NCBI GenBank assembly: GCA_964467315.1 | Contig: CAYXSA010000124.1 | Span: forward strand, 1-11,100 | Source of the DNA: JAAFIM01 sp964467315 | Lineage (GTDB): Bacteria > Bacteroidota > Bacteroidia > Chitinophagales > Saprospiraceae | Direction of reading: 5' to 3' | DNA length: 11,100 bases | Part shown: one piece after another, positions 6,294 to 11,100 of the stretch | Layout of the letters: each line of letters opens with the position of its first letter | Numbering within the stretch: position 1 is the stretch's first letter | Notes under the pieces: model-generated | What the model was told of the DNA's origin: nothing | Database searches by the model: none | What the model saw: only the letters and a program-made list of their open reading frames with translations | Position numbers and translations under genes: made by a program

Positions 6294-6814
6294 TTTTATT
6301 AGCGCTGTGTTTGCTATTTCTTGCGCCGACGGCGCAAATGCCCCTCTTTGCCAATTTTTCGCCTGCGGAGTCTGCGCAAAGCGCCACTACCGCCGCCCCC
6401 ATCGAGCCGATAAAGCCCAAAAAGGCAAAGAAGGCGAAAAAAAGGCGTTTCATCGAGCCTTCTATGGGGCGTTTTTGGCTGCTCTTGATGATTTTGACGG
6501 TATCTTTTGGCGTGCTTGCCCTGCCTTTTGCGGTGCAGATGCTGTTGGTCTGGATGATTGTGGCAGCGTTTTTAGCAACCGTATCTTTGTTTTTGTGGCT
6601 CTTTGTGCTGGTAGAGATAAACTATCTCCAACATGGTGATTATTTTTTATTTACTATGGAGGTCTTGGAAGTTTACCTTACCTATCTTTCTTTTTTTATC
6701 CTGCTCTTTGTTTGGTCTTGGTGGGTTTGGGTTTTGCTGGGTTTCGGAGTTTTATTTTTGGTATTTTTGTACTTTCGTATCACGGACGCTTATAGATTAG
6801 CGGACGAGTATTGA
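6284..6814 (+). CDS. Membrane protein, paralogue A, unknown function
   Basis: A 176-residue protein I cannot name. An N-terminal signal-like helix (MIRFLLALCLLFLAP) is followed by ANFSPAES, a spacer ending APIEPIKPKKAKKAKKRRF (38-56) with about ten basic residues, and then three or four strongly hydrophobic segments (about 64-84, 86-110, 128-145 and 146-163). It ends with a short polar tail. The next gene is a paralogue sharing the same order and the APIEPIKPKKAK motif. It is 64 bp downstream of the marR gene in the same direction, so it is probably in that operon or under its control. The start codon is buried in a predicted RNA hairpin. If the N-terminal helix is cleaved, the lysine-rich spacer would be outside, against the positive-inside rule. 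A role in envelope stress is plausible but unsupported. Confidence 0.8.
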   Translation: MIRFLLALCLLFLAPTAQMPLFANFSPAESAQSATTAAPIEPIKPKKAKKAKKRRFIEPSMGRFWLLLMILTVSFGVLALPFAVQMLLVWMIVAAFLATVSLFLWLFVLVEINYLQHGDYFLFTMEVLEVYLTYLSFFILLFVWSWWVWVLLGFGVLFLVFLYFRITDAYRLADEY

Positions 6815-6840
6815 TTTTCTTTGCAAACTACTGCCTTCAT

Positions 6841-6860
6841 CTCGTAATTCGTAACTCGCT
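6841..6860 (+). repeat. Heptamer repeat occupying the leader of paralogue B
   Basis: CTCGTAATTCGTAACTCGCT runs directly up to the ATG at 6861. It holds degenerate heptamer units in the same orientation relative to the start as those before the 3871-4254 gene. It takes the place where a ribosome-binding site would be. Confidence 0.75.
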
Positions 6861-7406
6861 ATGCGCCTATTTCTACTGATTTCGCTCTTGTTTTTCGCGC
6901 TGCCTGCGCCCATTGCGGTTGCCAATTTTGCGCCTGCCGAGCAGATAGAGTGGAGCGCCGCCGCCCTTGCCCCCATCGAGCCTATAAAGCCCAAAAAAGC
7001 GAAAGAAAAACGCTTCAAAAGTCCGCGCACAAAGGGCAAAGCGGGTAAATTAAACATCGGCGTACTCGAATTTTTTGCCGTGCTTGTCCTACTTTTCGGC
7101 TTGATTGCACTGCCTTTGGGCGCGGGGCTTGCCCTGTCTTGGCTCTGGATAACGGGCATTTCTATTTTGGGGGCTGGTTTGCTTTTTTTGCTCACTTTAC
7201 TGCTTCTCATCTCTACCTCCAAAAACAGCGGCGGACACGGCGCGGGCATGGCGATAGCCATTTTTATGATAATTTTGGGTGTGTACTTGCTCATTTTATT
7301 GGTCGATGTCCTCGTCTTAGCTATCGTTATGCAGTGGTGGATATTGGCGATTGTACTCGGTAGCCTGCTCCTGCTCACGCTCTTACTTTTTATCTTTACC
7401 CGCTAA
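6861..7406 (+). CDS. Membrane protein, paralogue B, unknown function
   Basis: A 181-residue paralogue of the preceding protein. It has the same plan: signal-like helix (MRLFLLISLLFFALPAP), VANFAPAE, a spacer with APIEPIKPKKAKEKRF (37-52), then about four hydrophobic segments (about 70-92, 94-117, 129-152 and 157-179) with a Gly/Ser-rich turn at 118-130. It lacks the polar C-terminal tail of paralogue A and ends FIFTR. The linker is almost identical at the nucleotide level between the two genes while the membrane parts have diverged, so the pair arose by tandem duplication. The gap of 46 bp and lack of a terminator suggest co-transcription. The name and substrate, if any, are unknown; multiple basic residues before the membrane core could contact phospholipids or peptidoglycan. 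Confidence 0.8.
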   Translation: MRLFLLISLLFFALPAPIAVANFAPAEQIEWSAAALAPIEPIKPKKAKEKRFKSPRTKGKAGKLNIGVLEFFAVLVLLFGLIALPLGAGLALSWLWITGISILGAGLLFLLTLLLLISTSKNSGGHGAGMAIAIFMIILGVYLLILLVDVLVLAIVMQWWILAIVLGSLLLLTLLLFIFTR

Positions 7407-7414
7407 TTTTGGGC

Positions 7415-7581
7415 GTTTTTTTGGGCGTGCCCGCCGCGCAAAAAGGCGCGGCGGTCGGGCTATTCGGGGCGCAAATGTAGGGACAAGGCATGCCTTGTCC
7501 CTACAGCGCCCCTACTATCCCTCACGCGCTTGCCCGCACCCAAAGGGGGCGCGGGCGCAGAGCGCCGACACGCCAAAAAAA
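7415..7581 (-). repeat. Modular hairpin repeat, copy 4
   Basis: Minus-oriented copy behind paralogue B. On the plus strand: T run, GGGCGTGCCC (7423-7432), perfect hairpin CCGCCGCGC/GCGCGGCGG (7431-7454), GGTCGGGCTAT, a nested perfect 28-bp palindrome (7477-7504), CTATCCCTCACGC, hairpin GCCCGC/GCGGGC, then GCGCCGACACGCC and an A run. The two ends (GGGCGTGCCC side and GACACGCC side) are themselves imperfect inverted repeats, so this copy looks like a complete unit bounded by terminal inverted repeats. Confidence 0.85.
7477..7504. repeat. Perfect 28-bp palindrome nested in copy 4
   Basis: GTAGGGACAAGGCA followed by its exact reverse complement, with no loop. It sits in the middle module of copy 4, where other copies carry GTAGGGGCG palindromes, suggesting that this slot accepts different palindromes. 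From memory, very similar GTAGGGACAAGGCATGCC palindromes occur in unrelated bacteria. Confidence 0.9.
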
Positions 7582-7622
7582 GTGAAAAGTGAACACGAAG
7601 TGAACGCGTAGCGAAAAGTGAA
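7571..7622. repeat. 52-bp direct repeat, first copy (octamer-derived)
   Basis: Positions 7571-7622 and 7781-7832 are nearly identical, exactly 210 bp apart; 7591-7622 and 7801-7832 are identical. The sequence mixes AAAAGTGA units with GAACACGAAGTGAACGCGTAG. Each copy trails an edge of a hairpin element. The gap 7407-7949 holds only these repeats and hairpin copies 4 and 5; I see no gene in it. Confidence 0.85.
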
Positions 7623-7665
7623 AAGTGAAAAGGCTGCTTTTTAATCGGGGCTATTAAATAAAAAG

Positions 7666-7784
7666 CGCAGCGCACCTTTGTGCGCTGCGTGCCGTATTCT
7701 GCGTGAGGGATAGTAGGGGCGGCTGCTTCGCAGTCGCCCTGTATAGCCCGACCGCTGCGCCTTTTTAGCGCAGCGGGCACGCCC
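7666..7784 (+). repeat. Modular hairpin repeat, copy 5
   Basis: The most compact and regular copy, plus-oriented: 10-bp stem CGCAGCGCAC/GTGCGCTGCG (7666-7689), core GCGTGAGGGATAG (7701-7713), module GGGCGGCTGC/GCAGTCGCCC, ATAGCCCGACC (7743-7753), 9-bp stem CCGCTGCGC/GCGCAGCGG (7752-7776) and GGGCACGCCC (7775-7784) plus an A run. It is the best template for the family. Confidence 0.9.
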
Positions 7785-7832
7785 AAAAAAAGTAAAAAGT
7801 GAACACGAAGTGAACGCGTAGCGAAAAGTGAA
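7781..7832. repeat. 52-bp direct repeat, second copy
   Basis: Second copy of the 7571-7622 sequence, continuing to about 7856 with a degenerate third unit (AATACGAAGTAAACGCGTAG). It begins at the closing GCCC and A run of hairpin copy 5. Confidence 0.85.
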
Positions 7833-7876
7833 TACGAAGTAAACGCGTAGCGAAAACCCAGCGAAGGACACATCGT

Positions 7877-7915
7877 ACTTGCTACCACTGCCGCCTCAAG
7901 GCGGCATAGTACCTA
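7877..7915. repeat. 39-bp inverted repeat, left copy
   Basis: ACTTGCTACCACTGCCGCC... matches the reverse complement of 11062-11100 at 38 of 39 positions and contains its own hairpin, TGCCGCCT/AGGCGGCA. The similarity weakens beyond, although AAAGCACAA occurs next to both copies. The pair brackets the three-gene ParA-ALDH segment. The left copy ends 35 bp past the aldehyde dehydrogenase stop codon. Confidence 0.9.
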
Positions 7916-7949
7916 TGGACGGAAAGCACAACTTATACACAAAGCACTT

Positions 7950-9392
7950 CTAATACACAATACAGACGTTTTTGGGTTCGGTAAAAAAGCGCAGGGCTTC
8001 CCAGCCGCCTTCTCTGCCCATGCCCGACTGTTTTACGCCGCCGAAGGGCGTGCGCAGGTCGCGCAGTAGCCAGCAATTGACCCAAAGAATGCCCGTTTGC
8101 AGGTGCTGCGCAAAGAAATTAACGCGGTCGAGGCGATTTGTCCAGAGCGTAGCCGACAAGCCATAAGGCGTGCAGTTGGCGATTTGTAAGGCTTCTTCTT
8201 TCGTATCAAAAGGGGCTATCGTAACGACGGGACCGAAAATCTCTTCCTGATTGGTGCGGCAACCCGCCTCCAACCCTTCGATGATGGTGGGCGCTACAAA
8301 ATAACCGTCTTGGCAGCGCCCCGATACCTCTACCCGCGTGCCACCCGTGAGGATAGTACCGCCCTCGTCTTGGGCGAGTTGGATATAAGACAAAATTTTA
8401 TCCTGATGTGCGGCGGAAACTACCGCGCCGATTTTCGTTTCGCTGTGCAGCGGGTCGCCCACGCGTAAGGCAGCGGCGCGGCGGCTAAAATCTTCCCGAA
8501 AACGCTCATACAAAGGGCGTTCTACCAAGATGCGCGAGCCGCAAAGGCAGATTTGCCCCTGATTGGCGAAGGAGGAGCGCAAGGTCGTATCCAGCATCTT
8601 GGCATAGTCGCAGTCGGCGAAAATGATGTTGGGATTTTTTCCACCCAGCTCCAGCGATAATTTTTTGAAGAGCGGCGCAGCGGCGCGGGCTATCGTGGCT
8701 CCTGTCTGTGTACCACCCGTGAAAGAGATGGCTTTTATTTTTTCCTGCGTGCAAAGGGCTGCGCCTGTTTTCGCGCCGCTGCCGTGTACGATATTGAGCA
8801 CTCCAGCGGGCAAACCCGCTTCCATACAGGCTTTGGAGAGCAAAAAAGCCGTCATCGGGGTAACTTCCGAAGGCTTGGCTACGACGCAGTTGCCCGCAGC
8901 CAGCGCAGGGGCGATTTTCCAAGTGAAGAGGTACAGCGGCAGATTCCAAGGCGAGATGCAAGCCACCACACCCAAAGGCTCGCGCAGGGTGTAGTTGATG
9001 CCTTCCGCGCCCATCGGATGCGCTTCGCTGCTGCTATGCAAGATGGCGGTAGCGAAAAACTGAAAATTTTGAGCCGCACGCGGTATGTCCATCTGGCGCG
9101 CCAATGTTAGCGGCTTACCGTTGTCTATGCTTTCGGCTTCGGCGAATGCCTCCAAATCTCGCTCTATGATGCTCGCTATCCGCAAAAGGACGGCGCTGCG
9201 TTGCTGTGCGGAGGCATTGCGCCAAGCGGGAAAAGCGCGCTGGGCGGCGTATACGGCTGCGTCTATATCGTCTTCGTCGCTATCGGGTATCTGCGCATAC
9301 ACTGCCCCCGTCGCAGGGTTGTAGTTGTCGATATACGCGCCCTGTATGGGCGGACGAAGCTCGCCGCCGATGTAGTTTTGTAGGTATTGCAT
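7950..9392 (-). CDS. Aldehyde dehydrogenase, ALDH8 / 2-aminomuconate semialdehyde type
   Basis: NAD(P)-dependent oxidation of an aldehyde to a carboxylic acid; soluble, 480 residues, normal family length. Key sites: PWNLPL with Asn150, VAKPSE with Lys173, SFTGGTQTG (223-231) for the dinucleotide, LELGGKNPN with general base Glu248, NQGQICLC with catalytic Cys282, and EEIFGPVV near 383-390. The wording around the active site, GKNPNIIFADCD and LLRDLRTPFGG (Arg444), resembles 2-amino- or 2-hydroxymuconate semialdehyde dehydrogenases; offsets suggest Arg444 and Arg105 equal the carboxylate-binding arginines of the Pseudomonas enzyme. The subfamily call is from memory and moderate; the superfamily call is certain. 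Start: ATG at 9390-9392 (MQYLQNYIGG), not an upstream GTG inside the preceding gene. It begins 4 bp past the stop of the ribbon-helix-helix gene, so the two are almost surely co-transcribed. No other kynurenine-pathway gene is visible. Confidence 0.93.
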   Translation of the reverse strand: MQYLQNYIGGELRPPIQGAYIDNYNPATGAVYAQIPDSDEDDIDAAVYAAQRAFPAWRNASAQQRSAVLLRIASIIERDLEAFAEAESIDNGKPLTLARQMDIPRAAQNFQFFATAILHSSSEAHPMGAEGINYTLREPLGVVACISPWNLPLYLFTWKIAPALAAGNCVVAKPSEVTPMTAFLLSKACMEAGLPAGVLNIVHGSGAKTGAALCTQEKIKAISFTGGTQTGATIARAAAPLFKKLSLELGGKNPNIIFADCDYAKMLDTTLRSSFANQGQICLCGSRILVERPLYERFREDFSRRAAALRVGDPLHSETKIGAVVSAAHQDKILSYIQLAQDEGGTILTGGTRVEVSGRCQDGYFVAPTIIEGLEAGCRTNQEEIFGPVVTIAPFDTKEEALQIANCTPYGLSATLWTNRLDRVNFFAQHLQTGILWVNCWLLRDLRTPFGGVKQSGMGREGGWEALRFFTEPKNVCIVY

Positions 9393-9396
9393 AGCT

Positions 9397-9972
9397 TTAA
9401 ACTTTCGCCTTCTTTTTCGCACTCGCCTTTGCTTGCCCCGACAGATGCCATTCTATCAGCTCCCGCACCAATTCGTTGAGCGGTTTGCCTTGCTCGCGGG
9501 CGAGCGTTTTCAGCTTTTCGAGCTTATCGTCGGGCAGCACAAAGGTAATGCGCCGCGCCTGTGTGCTGCGGTCTTCATCCTCCACTAAAGTGCGATTTAG
9601 AAGCTGGTCGATGCCCACGAGTGGACGCGTCGGGCTTGTCGCCGCGCTGTTTTTGGTGCTGCTGCGTTTGATGGCGGCGAGTTGGCTGCTGCCGAACTCC
9701 TCCGCGCTGCTGTCGTCGAAAAAGTTGGACAAGCGGTCGGAGAAGGATTTATTTTTTTTCGCCTCCTTCGCGGTTTTGGGCAAAGCAGTAGCTATCGCAG
9801 GCAAGGGCGTTTCTTCTTGCTGCGTGAGTTGCTCTATAAATCTATCCGTCGTCTCCGCGTCGATAGCAAACATAGAGGGTCTATCCTTGGCGTTATCTTC
9901 GTTCAAGGTAAAATCAAGGCTTGCGTCCAAGCCATCGGCGAAACTCTTTTTCCCTTTTTTAGACCCTTTCAT
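9397..9972 (-). CDS. Ribbon-helix-helix protein, likely ParA partner
   Basis: A 191-residue protein. The C-terminus (140-177) has a ribbon-helix-helix pattern: strand RRITFVLP, helix DDKLEKLKTLAREQG, turn KPLNE, helix LVRELIEWHLS, then a lysine-rich tail (AKASAKKKAKV). The first 135 residues are polar and probably disordered, with two short similar motifs, KKSFADGLDASLDF (8-21) and KNKSFSDRLSNFFDD (73-87). These recall the basic ParA-stimulating N-terminus of ParB proteins (GRGLDALL-like), which is inference. It is downstream of parA in the same direction. No ParB nuclease-like or helix-turn-helix region is present, so if it serves partition it is of the small, ribbon-helix-helix centromere-binding kind, though longer than typical ParG or Omega. 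It could instead be an operon repressor. A 125-bp nested inverted repeat lies just upstream. Confidence 0.8.
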   Translation of the reverse strand: MKGSKKGKKSFADGLDASLDFTLNEDNAKDRPSMFAIDAETTDRFIEQLTQQEETPLPAIATALPKTAKEAKKNKSFSDRLSNFFDDSSAEEFGSSQLAAIKRSSTKNSAATSPTRPLVGIDQLLNRTLVEDEDRSTQARRITFVLPDDKLEKLKTLAREQGKPLNELVRELIEWHLSGQAKASAKKKAKV

Positions 9973-10021
9973 CTTGCTTGCTTTGCTGCTCTCGCTGGTG
10001 ATGATTTTAAGTAACTGCGCG

Positions 10022-10146
10022 AAATAAATTCACATTTCGTAAAGCGCAGTTTCGGGCTTTAAAACCAAGCGCAGCGCGGGTTTTAAAGTTTGAAACAAGC
10101 GAGGAACGCCGTAGGCATCCGCGTAGCGAATAATGTGAATTTATTT
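10022..10146. repeat. Nested inverted repeat between parA and its partner gene
   Basis: The outer arms AAATAAATTCACATT (10022-10036) and AATGTGAATTTATTT (10132-10146) are a perfect 15-bp inverted repeat. Inside, GTTTC (10049-10053) and CTTTAAAACC (10057-10066) pair with GGTTTTAAAG (10079-10088) and GAAAC (10092-10096). The structure starts 11 bp after the parA stop codon and ends 50 bp before the partner gene. It could be a centromere-like or operator site for the ribbon-helix-helix protein, a folded intercistronic RNA, or a small inserted element; I saw no target-site duplication. Confidence 0.85.
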
Positions 10147-10157
10147 TGCTTTCGTAC

Positions 10158-10967
10158 TTATTCGCCTTCGCTTTCGCTTTCTGCGCCCAAACTGCTGCGC
10201 TGCGGCTGTGCTGCGGCTTTTGAGAAACGCGCATCGATTTCTTTCGCCAATTCCAAATAATCTTCCGCGCCGTTGCTCTTGTTATTGTAGGCAAAAATAT
10301 CCTGATGCGAGGCGGGCGCTTCTGCCAGTGCGACATTCTCGCGCACTAAGGTCTGAAACACTTTTTCGCCAAAATACTTCTGTATGGTGCTCAATACGTC
10401 CCGATTTAAGACCTTGCGATTGTCGTACATCGTTGCCACTACGCCGCCAATCTGCAATTTTTTATTCAGACGGAAACGCACCTTGTCTACGATTTGCTTG
10501 ATTTTCGCCAAACCTTGCAGCGCCAAAAACTCCGTCTGCATCGGTATTACGACGTAGTCGCTCGCCGTGAGCGCATTGAGCGTAAGTAGACCCAAAGAGG
10601 GCGGACAGTCGATAATTATATAGTCGTAGTCGTGCAAAACCGTCGCAAACAACTCCCTTAAAATAAATTCCCGCCCCGCCTCATTGATAAGCTCCATTTC
10701 CGCGCCCGACAAATCGAGCGTTGAAATAATCACGTCCATATTTTCTTTGACGCGAAAGGGCGTAAGTTCCGCCTCGCCGCGCATATTTTCGTATATCGTG
10801 ATGCGCTGACGCGGTACGCCCAGCGAAACGGTCAAATTTGCCTGCGGGTCTAAGTCCAACAACAGCACCCGCTTGCCGAGTTCCACAAGCGCCGCGCCGA
10901 TATTTATCGCCGAAGTCGTCTTGCCCACGCCGCCCTTGTGGTTGAGTAAAGAGATAATAATGCTCAT
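10158..10967 (-). CDS. parA: ParA/Soj-family partition ATPase
   Basis: Walker-type ATPase that binds nucleoid DNA as an ATP dimer and positions cargo such as chromosome, plasmid or protein complexes. 269 residues: deviant Walker A KGGVGKTT (11-18) with the signature Lys11, Walker A' LLLDLDPQAN (35-44), Walker B YIIIDCPPSLG (116-126), the VIPMQTEFLALQGL stretch (140-153) and a late EAPASHQDIFAYNNKSNGAEDY (216-237). There is no N-terminal helix-turn-helix, as in chromosomal Soj-like and small plasmid ParAs. The tail (250-269) is acidic and low-complexity. The ATG at 10965-10967 is at the expected place. No classical parB follows; a ribbon-helix-helix gene does, beyond a nested inverted repeat. 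Cargo is unknown. NHKGG instead of the common NQKGG is a mild variation. ParA-family membership is certain; a partition role is likely. Confidence 0.93.
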   Translation of the reverse strand: MSIIISLLNHKGGVGKTTSAINIGAALVELGKRVLLLDLDPQANLTVSLGVPRQRITIYENMRGEAELTPFRVKENMDVIISTLDLSGAEMELINEAGREFILRELFATVLHDYDYIIIDCPPSLGLLTLNALTASDYVVIPMQTEFLALQGLAKIKQIVDKVRFRLNKKLQIGGVVATMYDNRKVLNRDVLSTIQKYFGEKVFQTLVRENVALAEAPASHQDIFAYNNKSNGAEDYLELAKEIDARFSKAAAQPQRSSLGAESESEGE

Positions 10968-11017
10968 CGCAGTTAGGCTAATGTTTATTGTATGCCGCTA
11001 AGTTACAGCTTTTTTGA

Positions 11018-11048
11018 GAATTACGAATGACGAATGACGAATTATGAT
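11018..11048. repeat. Heptamer array upstream of parA
   Basis: GAATTACGAATGACGAATGA continues as TACGAAT/TGACGAA mixed heptamers about 50 bp before the parA start. It links the two heptamer variants in one array and abuts the right-hand 39-bp inverted repeat. Confidence 0.8.
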
Positions 11049-11061
11049 TGTGCTTTGTGTG

Positions 11062-11100
11062 TAGGTACTATGCCGCCTTGCGGCGGCAGTGGTAGCAAGT
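11062..11100. repeat. 39-bp inverted repeat, right copy
   Basis: Reverse complement of 7877-7915 with one difference, at the centre of its TGCCGCC/GGCGGCA hairpin. It reaches the window edge, so its full length is unknown. Confidence 0.9.

Noticed and set aside
7460..7888. Minus-strand frames in the 7407-7949 gap
   Set aside because: They read through hairpin copies 4 and 5 and octamer arrays, giving repeated SLFATRSLRVHF-type peptides; no independent coding signal.
9393..9422. Upstream GTG start for the aldehyde dehydrogenase
   Set aside because: It would overlap the preceding gene and add a basic stretch outside the family's N-terminus; the ATG at 9390-9392 fits.
9397..9972. Classical ParB
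   Set aside because: No ParB N-terminal CTPase motifs or helix-turn-helix region; only a C-terminal ribbon-helix-helix pattern is visible.
7877..11100. Composite transposon bounded by insertion sequences
   Set aside because: The 39-bp inverted repeats carry no transposase gene and no target-site duplication was seen; ordinary dispersed repeats remain equally likely.

Overview
The window looks like chromosomal DNA from a member of the Bacteroidota, possibly a Cytophagales-type organism. The phylum call rests on three things. One promoter has the typical TTG / TAnnTTTG form. Most genes lack a Shine-Dalgarno sequence. The MarR, ParA and acyl-CoA synthetase proteins also read like Bacteroidota family members. 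Genus cannot be told from the sequence.

Layout. Positions 1-5620 carry minus-strand genes: a secreted beta-rich protein of unknown function (352-1038, followed by a clear terminator), a small lipoprotein (1310-1765) overlapping the end of a long-chain acyl-CoA synthetase (1746-3590), a small cysteine-containing exported protein (3871-4254), and the ribosome-assembly GTPase Era (4607-5620). Divergent from era is a plus-strand group: a MarR-type regulator (5764-6219) with a good promoter and an 18-bp palindrome over its -33 element, then two tandem paralogous membrane proteins (6284-6814 and 6861-7406). Beyond a 543-bp repeat-filled gap lies a minus-strand group. In transcription order it holds a ParA ATPase (10158-10967), a ribbon-helix-helix DNA-binding protein (9397-9972), and an ALDH8-like aldehyde dehydrogenase (7950-9392) only 4 bp behind the ribbon-helix-helix gene.

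The non-coding DNA is the most distinctive part. Five copies of a modular hairpin element (conserved words GCGTGAGGGATAG, ATAGCCCGAC and GGGCACGCCC) fill the gaps. Further palindromes of about 28 bp are nested inside them. Heptamer arrays (TACGAAT or TGACGAA) occur as long inverted pairs or singly, touching stop codons and lying just before start codons. Octamer arrays (AAAAGTGA) sit beside the hairpin elements. A 39-bp inverted repeat brackets the ParA-ALDH segment.

Functional reading. The acyl-CoA synthetase and Era are housekeeping genes. The MarR gene is probably autoregulated and may control the downstream membrane pair; a hairpin covering the start codon of the first membrane gene is a possible second control. 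ParA plus a ribbon-helix-helix partner resembles a partition pair without a classical ParB, and a nested inverted repeat between the two genes is a candidate binding or control site. No insertion-sequence transposase, CRISPR array, tRNA or rRNA was seen.
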